Positions 47,358-56,543 of a stretch of DNA of 64,000 bases are shown here, in pieces. The DNA is taken from NCBI GenBank assembly GCA_002708845.1, contig PAPI01000013.1, positions 1 through 64,000 of the forward strand, written 5' to 3'. The notes beneath the pieces are model-generated. The model was not told where the DNA came from, ran no database searches, and saw only the letters and a list, made by a program, of their open reading frames with translations. Position 1 is the stretch's first letter; each line of letters starts with the position of its first letter. The stretch is from Leeuwenhoekiella sp. (lineage in GTDB: Bacteria > Bacteroidota > Bacteroidia > Flavobacteriales > Flavobacteriaceae). The position numbers and the translations under genes are program-made.

Positions 47358-48422
47358 TCAGATTTTAGCAGCCTTGTTGATTAACATATAATCTGCCAAA
47401 ACCAAAGCAGCCATTGCTTCAACAATAGGCACGGCGCGCGGTACTACACAGGGATCGTGACGACCTTTGCCTTGCATTTCGGTCTCGTTTCCTTCTTTAT
47501 CTATAGTAGGCTGATTTTGCATAATAGTCGCAACCGGCTTAAATGCAACTCTGAAATAGATATCCATTCCGTTGCTTATTCCACCCTGAATACCGCCACT
47601 CAGATTGGTTTTCGTGCTTCCGTCTTTATTGAACAAATCATTGTGCTCGCTACCCAGCATAGAAGCCCCGTGAAAGCCGCTTCCATACTCAAAACCTTTT
47701 ACCGCATTTATAGACAGCATGGCTTTACCCAACTCTGCGTGTAGTTTATCAAACACAGGTTCGCCAAGACCAACAGGCACATTTTGAATCACACACATCA
47801 CCGTGCCACCAATGGTATCTCCGGCTTTACGAATCTCCTTAATCTTATCGATCATCTTTTCTGCAAAGGCATCATCCGGGCAGCGCACGATGTTCGATTC
47901 AATTTTATCAAAATCAAGTTCTTGATATGGCGTGGTCATGTGAATCTCCCCAACCGAATCTACAAAAGCATTGATTTTAATATCCTTTAAAACTTGTTTC
48001 GCAATCGCTCCGGCAGCTACACGGCTTGCCGTTTCACGTGCTGAAGATCTGCCTCCTCCGCGATAATCGCGCACACCATATTTTTGATCATAGGTGTAGT
48101 CGGCGTGCGAAGGACGATAAGTATCTTTTATATGGCTGTAGTCGTGGGATTTTTGGTTTGTATTTACAATATTAAAACCGATGGGTGTTCCCGTGGTTTT
48201 ACCTTCAAAAATCCCGGAAAAAAAGTTCACATTATCCGGCTCTTTGCGCTGGGTTACAATTTTAGATTGTCCCGGCTTGCGGCGTTTCATATCCCTGTAA
48301 ACCAAATCCAGGTCGATCTCAACTCCGGCCGGGCAGCCATCGATGATGCCGCCTATTGCTTCACCATGCGACTCTCCAAAAGTGGTAAGCGTAAATAATT
48401 TTCCAAAAGTATTACCTGCCAT
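47358..48422 (-). CDS. aroC: Chorismate synthase
   Basis: This 354-residue protein has standard AroC length. Signatures are [27 protein letters not shown] (start), [31 protein letters not shown] and [20 protein letters not shown], with the closing [17 protein letters not shown]. It converts EPSP to chorismate using reduced FMN, the last common step of aromatic amino-acid synthesis. It is a single gene, divergent from the LpxH-like gene, with a strong terminator. Confidence 0.97.
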   Translation of the reverse strand: MAGNTFGKLFTLTTFGESHGEAIGGIIDGCPAGVEIDLDLVYRDMKRRKPGQSKIVTQRKEPDNVNFFSGIFEGKTTGTPIGFNIVNTNQKSHDYSHIKDTYRPSHADYTYDQKYGVRDYRGGGRSSARETASRVAAGAIAKQVLKDIKINAFVDSVGEIHMTTPYQELDFDKIESNIVRCPDDAFAEKMIDKIKEIRKAGDTIGGTVMCVIQNVPVGLGEPVFDKLHAELGKAMLSINAVKGFEYGSGFHGASMLGSEHNDLFNKDGSTKTNLSGGIQGGISNGMDIYFRVAFKPVATIMQNQPTIDKEGNETEMQGKGRHDPCVVPRAVPIVEAMAALVLADYMLINKAAKI

Positions 48423-48580
48423 AACGTGTATTTGAGCGGCGAAATTAAAATGTTTTAAGTTAAAAGCCTTGTTATTAATCGCCTATTTGAACCTAAAAAT
48501 CAGAAATCACTAAAATTATTTAATGCTAGGCTAATACTCAGGTAACACCAAATGCAGTTATTTGTTAAAAATAGTATTCT

Positions 48581-49405
48581 TTGAAACGTAAAGTTGATCT
48601 CGTAATCCTCTCTGATGTTCACCTGGGAACTTACGGCTCTCAAGCCAAAAACCTGGTAAATTATCTGCAAAGCATCAAGCCTAAAACACTGGTATTAAAT
48701 GGAGATATCATTGATATCTGGCAATTTAGAAAACGCTACTTCCCAAAATCGCATTTGCAGGTGATCAAAAAAATCATTTCGCTTGCTGCGAAAGGTACCA
48801 AAGTCTATTACATTACCGGTAATCACGATGAGAAGCTGCGTAAATTCAGTCCTGTAGAATTAGGAAATATCTCCGTACTCGACAAACTGGTTTTAAATCT
48901 GGACGGAAAAAAGGCGTGGATTTTTCACGGAGATGTTTTTGACGCCTCAATCCAACACACGAAGTGGATCGCAAAATTGGGTGGCTGGGGCTATGATTTT
49001 CTTATCGTACTCAACAGTTTTATTAATTTCTGCCTTACCCGATTAGGTAGACCAAAATATTCCCTTTCCAAAAAAATCAAGAACAGCGTTAAAAAAGCGG
49101 TGAGTTTTGTGTCTGATTTTGAAGAAACCGCAGCCGAACTCGCCATCGAAAACCAATTTGACTACGTCATCTGTGGTCACATTCATCAACCGCAAATGCG
49201 AACGGTTTCAACTGAAAAAGGTTCGTGTCTGTACCTCAACAGCGGCGACTGGATTGAAAATCTTACTGCCCTGGAATACCATAACAAAACCTGGTCACTT
49301 ATGGAATATGAAAAACAAAATCTCGCTTTGGCGCAGGAAGACGATTCCGTCAATACAGAGATTGACCCGGTTGCGCTGATGACTTCTATAAAAGCTTTCA
49401 GTTAA
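48581..49405 (+). CDS. UDP-2,3-diacylglucosamine pyrophosphatase-like metallophosphoesterase (LpxH family)
   Basis: This 274-residue protein starts with TTG at 48581 (TTGAAACGTAAA); an in-frame TAG three codons upstream rules out an earlier ATG. The metallophosphoesterase motifs are LVILSDVHLGTYGS, LVLNGDIIDIWQF, YITGNHDE, AWIFHGDVFD and VICGHIHQPQMR. The family hydrolyses UDP-diacylglucosamine to lipid X in lipid A synthesis, and YFPKSHLQVIKKI fits the LpxH branch. The C-terminal ~40 residues look flexible. It ends convergently against the UvrD/PcrA gene with a 4-base overlap. Confidence 0.85.
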   Translation: MKRKVDLVILSDVHLGTYGSQAKNLVNYLQSIKPKTLVLNGDIIDIWQFRKRYFPKSHLQVIKKIISLAAKGTKVYYITGNHDEKLRKFSPVELGNISVLDKLVLNLDGKKAWIFHGDVFDASIQHTKWIAKLGGWGYDFLIVLNSFINFCLTRLGRPKYSLSKKIKNSVKKAVSFVSDFEETAAELAIENQFDYVICGHIHQPQMRTVSTEKGSCLYLNSGDWIENLTALEYHNKTWSLMEYEKQNLALAQEDDSVNTEIDPVALMTSIKAFS

Positions 49406-51723
49406 TCCAGAATCTTCAATTTCGCGAAGCGTAATAATAGCTTTTTAATTCCGCCGGTTTGGAAACGGATTTCTGCCTTTTGATCCTGCCCTATTCCTTC
49501 AATACTCAAAACTTCCCCCTGACCAAAACGACTGTGCTCCACACGCATTCCTATTTTCAGATTATCGTTTAGATCATCAGTTTGAATACTTGGCGACGAC
49601 TGTGGTCTTAGCTTACGCAGTTTTTGCAATTGCTCTTCGGTAGGTTTACCCACTGTTGGTGGTTTACCACTAACCGGTTTTTTGAGACGTAGTTTACTTT
49701 TATCGGGTTCGCCAAAGATATCGCTGTCAATCATCGGTTTATAGCGATAGGTGTCTAGCGGTGTCTGAATATCCAGAAATTGCTCATCGATTTCTTCAAT
49801 AAAACGGCTGGGCTCTGCATCGATGAGTTTACCCCAGCGGTAGCGCGATTCGGTGTAAGTTAGATAAGCTTGTTTTTCCGCGCGCGTGAGTGCCACATAA
49901 AACAATCGGCGCTCTTCCTCAAGTTCGCTACGGGTGTTCATACTCATTCCGCTAGGGAATAAATCTTCTTCAAGCCCTACGATATACACGTACGGAAACT
50001 CCAGACCTTTTGCCAGGTGAATCGTCATCAGCGATACGCGATCAACATCATCGATGTCTTTATCCATATCAGTAGCGAGGGCTACATCTTCCAGAAATTC
50101 AGCAAGGCTTCCGGTGGCATCAGCGATTTCCTTTTGTCCTTCAACAAAATCGCGCATCCCGTTAAGTAGTTCTTCAATATTCTCAATACGTGCGATTCCT
50201 TCCGGCGTGCCGTCTTTTTTCAACTCCTGAAGTAATCCAGTTTTACGGGCTACTTCTTCGGCCACTACAAACGCATCGGCATTTTCCGCAGTGATCTGAA
50301 AACTGCGAATCATATTTACAAAATTGTACAGCTTATTCTTCGTGCTAGAGTTGATTTTAATATCCAGATGTTGAATATTTTCCATCACCTCAAAAATAGA
50401 TTTGTCGTATTGCTTGGCAGCAATGATCAACCGGTCTATAGTGGTAGCTCCAATACCGCGGGCAGGATAATTCACAACCCGTTTAATGGCTTCCTCATCA
50501 TTTGGGTTAATGAGTAACCTCAAATAAGCCAGAACGTCTTTGATTTCCTTACGTTGGTAAAAGGAAAGTCCGCCAAAAATACGATACGGAATTTCACGCT
50601 TACGCAAGGCATCTTCCATCGCACGGGACTGTGCATTGGTACGGTACAAAATGGCAAAATCGCTGTGCTTCAGCTGATGGTTCATTTTATTTTCAAAAAT
50701 GCTGCTGGCTACATAGCGGCCTTCTTCCCCATCGGTTAGCGAACGGTGGACAATGATTTTTGGTCCTTCATCATTAGCGGTCCATACCACTTTATCGAGC
50801 TTGGTCTTATTGTGCTCAATAACCGAGTTTGCTGCTTCTACAATATTTTTTGTCGAACGGTAATTTTGCTCCAGACGGTAGACTTTTACATCGTCATAAT
50901 CCTTCTGAAAATTGAGAATGTTGTTGATATTCGCCCCGCGAAAAGCATAGATACTCTGAGAGTCATCCCCTACCACACAAATATTTTGATAGCGATCTGC
51001 AAGTGCTTTTACGATCAGGTATTGCGAGTGGTTGGTATCCTGGTACTCATCAACAAGAATGTACTGAAAGCGCTTTTGGTATTTAGCCAAAACTTCGGGA
51101 AACCGAGCCAGCAATTCGTTAGTGCGCAGCAGTAAATCGTCAAAATCCATTGCACCAGCCTTAAAGCAGCGATCTACATATTCTTTGTAGATCTCCCCCA
51201 TACGCGGTTTTTTAGACATCGCATCAGCTTCCTGCAATTCCGGATTTTGAAAATAGGCTTTGACCGTGATCAGGCTGTTTTTAAAAGACGAAATGCGGCT
51301 GTGTACTTGCTTGTATTTATAAATATCCTTATCAAGCCCCATTTCTTTAATAATGGCCGAAATGAGCCGTTGTGAATCCTGCGTATCGTAAATGGTAAAA
51401 TTGGGCGGAAACCCCAGGTGATGCCCTTCAATGCGTAAAATCTTGGCAAAAACCGAGTGAAAGGTTCCCATCCACAGGTTTTTAGCCTCGCTGTTACCCA
51501 CAATGGTACCGATACGGTTTTTCATCTCCCGCGCGGCCTTATTGGTAAAGGTGAGTGATAAAATATTAAAGGCATCAACTCCCTGTTGCATGAGGTAAGC
51601 GATACGCATGGTAAGCACCCGCGTTTTACCCGATCCTGCACCGGCAATCACCATCATCGCGCCGTCCTTCTTTAAAACCGGCTCACGCTGCGCTTCATTC
51701 AATCCTTCTAAAAGTGCTTCCAA
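49402..51723 (-). CDS. UvrD/PcrA-type DNA helicase
   Basis: This 773-residue superfamily 1 helicase has Q motif and Walker A LNEAQREPV...IAGAGSGKTRVLTMRIAYL, Walker B ILVDEYQDTN, motif III VVGDDSQSIYAFRGA, motif IV LEQNYRS, motif V LMTIHLAKGLEFPYVYIVGLEE and motif VI FYVALTRAEKQAYL. The C-terminal tail (about 700-773; RVEHSRFGQGEVLSIEG) is the KOW-like PcrA tail that contacts RNA polymerase in other bacteria. It unwinds DNA in repair and replication-transcription conflict. Start is TTG at 51723; a TAA five codons upstream and no in-frame ATG between support it. The 255-base upstream gap is shared with the divergent DsrE-like gene. Confidence 0.95.
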   Translation of the reverse strand: MEALLEGLNEAQREPVLKKDGAMMVIAGAGSGKTRVLTMRIAYLMQQGVDAFNILSLTFTNKAAREMKNRIGTIVGNSEAKNLWMGTFHSVFAKILRIEGHHLGFPPNFTIYDTQDSQRLISAIIKEMGLDKDIYKYKQVHSRISSFKNSLITVKAYFQNPELQEADAMSKKPRMGEIYKEYVDRCFKAGAMDFDDLLLRTNELLARFPEVLAKYQKRFQYILVDEYQDTNHSQYLIVKALADRYQNICVVGDDSQSIYAFRGANINNILNFQKDYDDVKVYRLEQNYRSTKNIVEAANSVIEHNKTKLDKVVWTANDEGPKIIVHRSLTDGEEGRYVASSIFENKMNHQLKHSDFAILYRTNAQSRAMEDALRKREIPYRIFGGLSFYQRKEIKDVLAYLRLLINPNDEEAIKRVVNYPARGIGATTIDRLIIAAKQYDKSIFEVMENIQHLDIKINSSTKNKLYNFVNMIRSFQITAENADAFVVAEEVARKTGLLQELKKDGTPEGIARIENIEELLNGMRDFVEGQKEIADATGSLAEFLEDVALATDMDKDIDDVDRVSLMTIHLAKGLEFPYVYIVGLEEDLFPSGMSMNTRSELEEERRLFYVALTRAEKQAYLTYTESRYRWGKLIDAEPSRFIEEIDEQFLDIQTPLDTYRYKPMIDSDIFGEPDKSKLRLKKPVSGKPPTVGKPTEEQLQKLRKLRPQSSPSIQTDDLNDNLKIGMRVEHSRFGQGEVLSIEGIGQDQKAEIRFQTGGIKKLLLRFAKLKILD

Positions 51724-51978
51724 AACAATCTCTTTTTATAAATTTTTCTCCTTCTAAACACAAGAGCGGAAAAATAAGGAAACTTCTCATTTTACTAGAA
51801 TGCTTCCGTATTTAGTTATTAAAAATTATTCAGTTTATCCATTTGTCAGCACACCTAAAACTCCGTTAATTTTAAATCAGCTTTTTTTTAATTAAGCGGA
51901 CTTCTTTCCGCCAGAAATCACGCTTTTCAGTCACACATTCGTTACATTTTAAATATCTTTAAATCATCAAAAGGTACT

Positions 51979-52524
51979 ATGATCTTGAAAACCAGTTTTA
52001 CGTTAATTTTTCTTTTTTTCGCATTCGCGAAAACCACACAGGCTCAAGAGCTTATATCAGGTCCTTTGATTGAAGGATTTGGAGAAACCTTTACCGTACC
52101 AGAAGCGGATTTACCTGCCGATCCTGAAAAAATCTACAGGGTGGTTTTTGATATTGCTCAGGCTCCTGAAGACCCCGCTGAAGTAAATCTGTATTTCAAT
52201 ACGGTAGCCCGTTTTATAAATATGCACGCTGCTGCCGGAGTCCCCGTTGAGAATCTAAAACCGGTTTTGGTCGTTCACGGTAGTGCGGCTTTTGATTTGC
52301 TAAAAAATGAGTTTTACAGGGAAAAATTTGGTGTTGACAATCCCAATCTTCCCCTTTTGGAAGCCTTCCATAAACTGGATGTTCCTATGATTCTTTGTGG
52401 GCAAACAGCCGGTAAACGAGACATCCCAAAAGAAAAACGCTGGGAACATACGCAGATAGCACTATCGGCAATGACGGCTCTGATTCATTATCAAAATTTA
52501 GGTTACGCATTAATTTCTTTTTAA
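51979..52524 (+). CDS. Exported DsrE/DsrF-like protein
   Basis: This 181-residue protein has a signal peptide (TLIFLFFAFAKTTQAQ), part of whose code is one of the recurring TTTCGC...GCGAAA palindromes (52017-52032). The mature part reads YRVVFDIAQAPEDPAEVNLYFNTVARFINMHAAAGVP, LKPVLVVHGSAAFDLL and LCGQTAGKRDIPKE, the DsrE-like fold with one cysteine. Cytoplasmic DsrE proteins relay sulfur; exported relatives are uncharacterised. The M20 gene follows 25 bases later. Confidence 0.8.
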   Translation: MILKTSFTLIFLFFAFAKTTQAQELISGPLIEGFGETFTVPEADLPADPEKIYRVVFDIAQAPEDPAEVNLYFNTVARFINMHAAAGVPVENLKPVLVVHGSAAFDLLKNEFYREKFGVDNPNLPLLEAFHKLDVPMILCGQTAGKRDIPKEKRWEHTQIALSAMTALIHYQNLGYALISF

Positions 52525-52549
52525 TATCCCTTTATTAAACACTAGCAAA

Positions 52550-53833
52550 ATGAATAAACTACAACTCCTGTTATTGCTTGGCATTGGCACAACTGCTTTT
52601 GCTCAAACTCCTGACCCGGAGCTTATGGCAGATGCCGAAGCAATTGAAGACCAGGTCATAGAATGGCGCCACGAGATACACCAAAATCCCGAACTCAGCA
52701 ACCGGGAGTTTGAAACCGCAGCCAAAATTGCAGCTCATCTAAAATCCTTAGGCATAGAAGTGCAGACCGAAGTAGCTAAAACCGGAGTGGTGGGAATCCT
52801 TAAAGGCGATCATCCCGGTAAAGTGGTTGCCCTGCGCGCAGACATAGATGCCTTACCGGTGACTGAGCGCAATGATTTGCCCTTTAAAAGCCAAAACACC
52901 GCTACTTTTTTAGGCAGTGAAACCGGAGTGATGCACGCCTGTGGTCACGATACGCACGTAGCGATATTGATGGGTACTGCGGAAATACTGGCAAAACACA
53001 AGGACAAAATTCACGGTACGGTAAAGTTTGTTTTTCAGCCTGCTGAAGAAGGGCCTCCACCGGGTGAAGAAGGTGGAGCGGCGTTGATGATTAAAGAAGG
53101 AGTACTTAAAAATCCGGATGTAGATGCGATTTTTGGTCTGCACATCAACAGTGCTACTCCCGTGGGACAAATCAATTACAAACCCGGTGGAACAATGGCT
53201 GCCGTAGAACGTTTTGTGGTAAAAGTAAAAGGCAAGCAAACCCATGGTTCGCAGCCCTGGGGTGGTGTGGACCCGATTTACATTTCGGCAAAAATAATTG
53301 ATGGGTTTCAATCCATCATAAGCCGAGAGTCGAATCTTTTGGTGGAACCCGCTGTAATAACTGTAGGGAAAATCACTTCCGGAGTACGTTTTAATATCAT
53401 CCCGGAAGAAGCAGAATTAATAGGAACGGTGCGTACCCTTGATCCTAAAATGAAAGAATTAATCATTCGTCGTATGACCGAAATGACTGAAGGTCTGGCT
53501 AAAGCCTATGGCGGGAGGGCTACAATCGAGGTTCAGAATAACACAGCGATCACCTACAATGACGAGGAACTTACGGCACAAATGCTGCCTACACTGCAAA
53601 AGGTAGCAGGTGCAGACCACGTCAATCTGGTGAAAGCCACAACTGGTGGGGAAGATTTTAGCTTTTTTCAGGAAGAAGTGCCGGGCTTTTATTTCTTTTT
53701 AGGCGGAATGACTCCCGGAAATACGACTCCGTACCCACATCATACACCTGACTTTATGATTGATGATGACGGACTTCTGTTAGGGGTAAAAACGATGAGT
53801 CAGCTTACCCTCGATTATTTAAATGCGCAGTAA
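52550..53833 (+). CDS. Exported M20D-family amidohydrolase
   Basis: This 427-residue protein has a signal peptide (LLLLGIGTTAFAQ). Catalytic marks of the M20D aminoacylase/carboxypeptidase branch are IEWRHEIHQNPELSNREFETA, VALRADIDALPVTE, GVMHACGHDTHVAILMGTAEIL (metal ligands), FQPAEEGPPPGEEGGAALM and the late TGGEDFSFF. It should cleave N-acyl or amino-acid amide bonds in the periplasm; the exact substrate (N-acyl amino acid, indole-amide or peptide) is unknown. It lies in a + strand series with the DsrE-like and glutamate-synthase-like genes. Confidence 0.9.
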   Translation: MNKLQLLLLLGIGTTAFAQTPDPELMADAEAIEDQVIEWRHEIHQNPELSNREFETAAKIAAHLKSLGIEVQTEVAKTGVVGILKGDHPGKVVALRADIDALPVTERNDLPFKSQNTATFLGSETGVMHACGHDTHVAILMGTAEILAKHKDKIHGTVKFVFQPAEEGPPPGEEGGAALMIKEGVLKNPDVDAIFGLHINSATPVGQINYKPGGTMAAVERFVVKVKGKQTHGSQPWGGVDPIYISAKIIDGFQSIISRESNLLVEPAVITVGKITSGVRFNIIPEEAELIGTVRTLDPKMKELIIRRMTEMTEGLAKAYGGRATIEVQNNTAITYNDEELTAQMLPTLQKVAGADHVNLVKATTGGEDFSFFQEEVPGFYFFLGGMTPGNTTPYPHHTPDFMIDDDGLLLGVKTMSQLTLDYLNAQ

Positions 53834-53849
53834 TTTTTAGTACCCCTTT

Positions 53850-55466
53850 ATGACTGATATTTTAAGCTTCTTAGGAACAATACCCTGGTGGGTGTGGGTA
53901 TTAGCTGTACTCGCAATCATCGCCATCCGGGATGTATTTTTCAATAAAAAACACATCATTACGCACAACTTCCCCGTAGTTGGTCACATCCGCTATATGT
54001 TAGAAAGCATCGGGCCCGAACTGAGACAATACATCGTAGCCAATAACCGCGAAGAGCTTCCGTTTAACCGAATAGAACGTGGCTGGATTTATGCTTCGGC
54101 TAAAAATCAAAACAATTATGAAGGTTTTGGTACCGATCAGGATATCTATAAAGCCAATTACATATTTATCAACAACGCAATGATGGGTTTTAAACTCAAA
54201 CCCGATCATCCCAATGCAAAAAATCCGTATTTCCTACCCTGTGCTAAGGTGATGGGACACTATAACAAGCGCCGTAAGCCGTATAGACCGGCCTCCATTA
54301 TTAACGTATCTGCAATGAGTTTTGGTTCGCTCTCTGCACGAGCCATTGAGTCGCTTAATAAAGGATGTAAACTTTCAAACTCGTATCACAATACCGGGGA
54401 AGGCGGTTTATCTCCTTACCACAAACAAGGGGCAGATGTGATCTTTCAGATAGGTACCGGGTATTTTGGAGTACGCGATGAACACGGTAATTTTTCGATG
54501 GATCGCCTGCTTAAACTGGTTGAAGAAAATCCGCAGGTAAAAGCTATTGAAATAAAACTCTCTCAAGGTGCCAAGCCCGGAAAAGGGGGCGTTCTACCCG
54601 CGTCAAAAATCACTAAGGAAATTTCTGAAATACGTCATGTTCCTATGGGGAAAGATGTGATTTCGCCAGCTACGCATACTGCATTTGATGATGTAGAAGG
54701 CCTTTTAAAACTCATTGAAGAAATTGCTGATAAAACCGGCTTACCCGTGGGCATTAAAGCTGCTATAGGTAAACTAAACGACTGGGAAAAACTGGCGCAG
54801 TTGATGGTAAAAACTAATAAAGGTCCCGACTTTATACAGGTAGATGGTGGCGAAGGTGGTACCGGAGCTGCACCTCCCAGTTTTGCAGACCATGTTTCTC
54901 TGCCCTGGGTATATGCCTTTAGCGATCTCTATAAAATATTTAAAAAGCATGGCCTTACCGAACGTATTGTTTTCATTGGGAGCGGTAAATTGGGGCTTCC
55001 TGCCAATGGTGCGATGGCCTTTGCTATGGGAGCAGACATTATTAATGTAGCGCGGGAAGCCATGCTTTCTATAGGTTGTATACAGGCCAAAGCCTGTCAC
55101 AACAACACCTGCCCCAGCGGTGTGGCTACTCAAAATAAGTGGTTACAGTCAGGTATTGATGTTGAAGATAAAGCAGTGCGAACCAATTTTTATTTTAAAA
55201 ATTTCAGAAAAGAATTACTTGAAATTACGCACGCCTGCGGCTATGAACATCCGTGCCAGTTAACAACAGAAGACGTAGATTTGACACTTGGTGATAAAAA
55301 CCTGACACAGACGCTTGCAGCCTGTTTTACGTATCACAAGGTAGAAGTACCTTTTACTAAGATGCAGGATTTGATAGATTGTGAGTATCTGGGCGGAAAT
55401 TACAATCCCGATACTGTAAAAACTGCAAAAGCAAGTGATGCAAAACCTGAAGAAGTACGTTATTAA
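53850..55466 (+). CDS. FMN-binding glutamate-synthase-like protein (no amidotransferase partner)
   Basis: This 538-residue protein has an N-terminal hydrophobic helix (about 8-28), then a glutamate-synthase central FMN barrel with AMSFGSLSARAIESLNKG, YHNTGEGGLSPYHKQGADVIFQIGTGYFG, IEIKLSQGAKPGKGGVLP, DGGEGGTGAAPPSFADHV and MAMGADIINVARE. A cysteine cluster near the end (KACHNNTCPSGVATQ) corresponds to the Fe-S ligand region. The glutaminase domain and small subunit are missing, as in archaeal-type GltB-like proteins. It may be membrane-associated and act on another substrate. The next gene starts 3 bases later. Confidence 0.88.
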   Translation: MTDILSFLGTIPWWVWVLAVLAIIAIRDVFFNKKHIITHNFPVVGHIRYMLESIGPELRQYIVANNREELPFNRIERGWIYASAKNQNNYEGFGTDQDIYKANYIFINNAMMGFKLKPDHPNAKNPYFLPCAKVMGHYNKRRKPYRPASIINVSAMSFGSLSARAIESLNKGCKLSNSYHNTGEGGLSPYHKQGADVIFQIGTGYFGVRDEHGNFSMDRLLKLVEENPQVKAIEIKLSQGAKPGKGGVLPASKITKEISEIRHVPMGKDVISPATHTAFDDVEGLLKLIEEIADKTGLPVGIKAAIGKLNDWEKLAQLMVKTNKGPDFIQVDGGEGGTGAAPPSFADHVSLPWVYAFSDLYKIFKKHGLTERIVFIGSGKLGLPANGAMAFAMGADIINVAREAMLSIGCIQAKACHNNTCPSGVATQNKWLQSGIDVEDKAVRTNFYFKNFRKELLEITHACGYEHPCQLTTEDVDLTLGDKNLTQTLAACFTYHKVEVPFTKMQDLIDCEYLGGNYNPDTVKTAKASDAKPEEVRY

Positions 55467-55469
55467 TTT

Positions 55470-55988
55470 ATGGATGATATTTTAAACATTTTAATTGCTG
55501 TGGCCCCTGCATTGGTTGTTGGGGTTATCGCCTATTATTTTTTTGACAGCTTTATGAAAAATGAAGAAGGGCGCCGAAGGTTTCTTTTGCATAAAGACAG
55601 TCAAAAAGATGTGTTGCCCGTGCGTTTGCAGGCTTACGAGCGATTAACTCTTTTTTTAGAACGGGTAAATCCTGTAAATCTATTAATACGCGTAAAGCCT
55701 GTTACCGAAGATAAAAAAGCGTACGTTGATCTCCTTGTGGCAACCATTGAGCAGGAGTTTGAACACAATCTTTCGCAGCAAATTTATACGAGTTCAGAAT
55801 GCTGGGGAGCTATCAAATCGGCAAAAAATACGTTGATCCAGCAGTTGCGTAAAGCTTCAGCTAAAAATGAAATCACAAATGCTCAGCAATTGCGAGAGCA
55901 TCTTATTCAGAATTCAGACGGGCATGAAAATCCTACACGCGTGGCTCTTGAATACCTAAAAACAGAAGTTCAGGAACTTTTTAATTAA
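55470..55988 (+). CDS. Membrane-anchored protein of unknown function, 172 aa
   Basis: I do not recognise a characterised family. One N-terminal helix (residues 5-27; ILIAVAPALVVGVIAYYFF) anchors the protein, followed by a short charged stretch and an all-helical cytoplasmic or periplasmic domain with RLQAYERLTLFLERVNP, LLVATIEQEFEHNLSQQIY and a C-terminal LEYLKTEVQELF. The gene starts 3 bases after the glutamate-synthase-like stop, so the two are probably one translation unit and may act together at the membrane. Homologues are expected only in the flavobacterial group. Confidence 0.7.
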   Translation: MDDILNILIAVAPALVVGVIAYYFFDSFMKNEEGRRRFLLHKDSQKDVLPVRLQAYERLTLFLERVNPVNLLIRVKPVTEDKKAYVDLLVATIEQEFEHNLSQQIYTSSECWGAIKSAKNTLIQQLRKASAKNEITNAQQLREHLIQNSDGHENPTRVALEYLKTEVQELFN

Positions 55989-55999
55989 TACTGAAGCCT

Positions 56000-56512
56000 A
56001 TGCGATTCTCAGCTCTTTACATACCTATGTTGTTACTAGTTATAGCCTGTGACAACACCAAACCGGCATCCAAATCTCTTGATCCTATAAATTGGGAAAA
56101 CAGACGCATTGAAATAACTGCTGCAGACTCCTTAGCCCCCGCAAAAACCTATCTGGGTATTTACTCTGAGATTTATAGCACTTCAGAGCATAATACTCAT
56201 GACCTAACAGTCACGGTAAGCTTACGCAACACCAGCGAGAGCGATACGGTGATCTTAACAAAAGGAGTCTACTACGATACTGCAGGCAATCCCATACGCA
56301 CGTATTTTGACTTCCCTATTCAACTCAAACCACTTGAGACTGTAGAAATCATTATTGAAGAAGGCGATAAAACGGGAGGAACAGGCGGTAACTTTATATT
56401 TGACTGGCTGGATGATCCTGAAGTCACTGATCCGCTTTTTGAAGGGATTATGATTTCAACCCGCGGTACTCAAGGTCTATCCTTTAGTGCTCAGGGAAAG
56501 CGTATACTCTAG
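56000..56512 (+). CDS. DUF3124-type lipoprotein
   Basis: This 170-residue protein has a short lipoprotein signal (ALYIPMLLLVIAC). The mature protein is beta-rich, with the DUF3124 stretches TYLGIYSEIYSTSEHNTHDLTVTVSLRNTS and VEIIIEEGDKTGGTGGNFIFDWL. Function is unknown. It lies 11 bases after the membrane-anchored gene and may be in the same transcript. Confidence 0.78.
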   Translation: MRFSALYIPMLLLVIACDNTKPASKSLDPINWENRRIEITAADSLAPAKTYLGIYSEIYSTSEHNTHDLTVTVSLRNTSESDTVILTKGVYYDTAGNPIRTYFDFPIQLKPLETVEIIIEEGDKTGGTGGNFIFDWLDDPEVTDPLFEGIMISTRGTQGLSFSAQGKRIL

Positions 56513-56543
56513 ATTTAATTAAAACACATAACGCGCTCCTAAT

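Noticed and set aside
52910-53311. Minus-strand 133-codon frame in the M20 gene
   Set aside because: It has a composition unlike real proteins here and lies wholly inside the metal-binding region code of the M20 enzyme.
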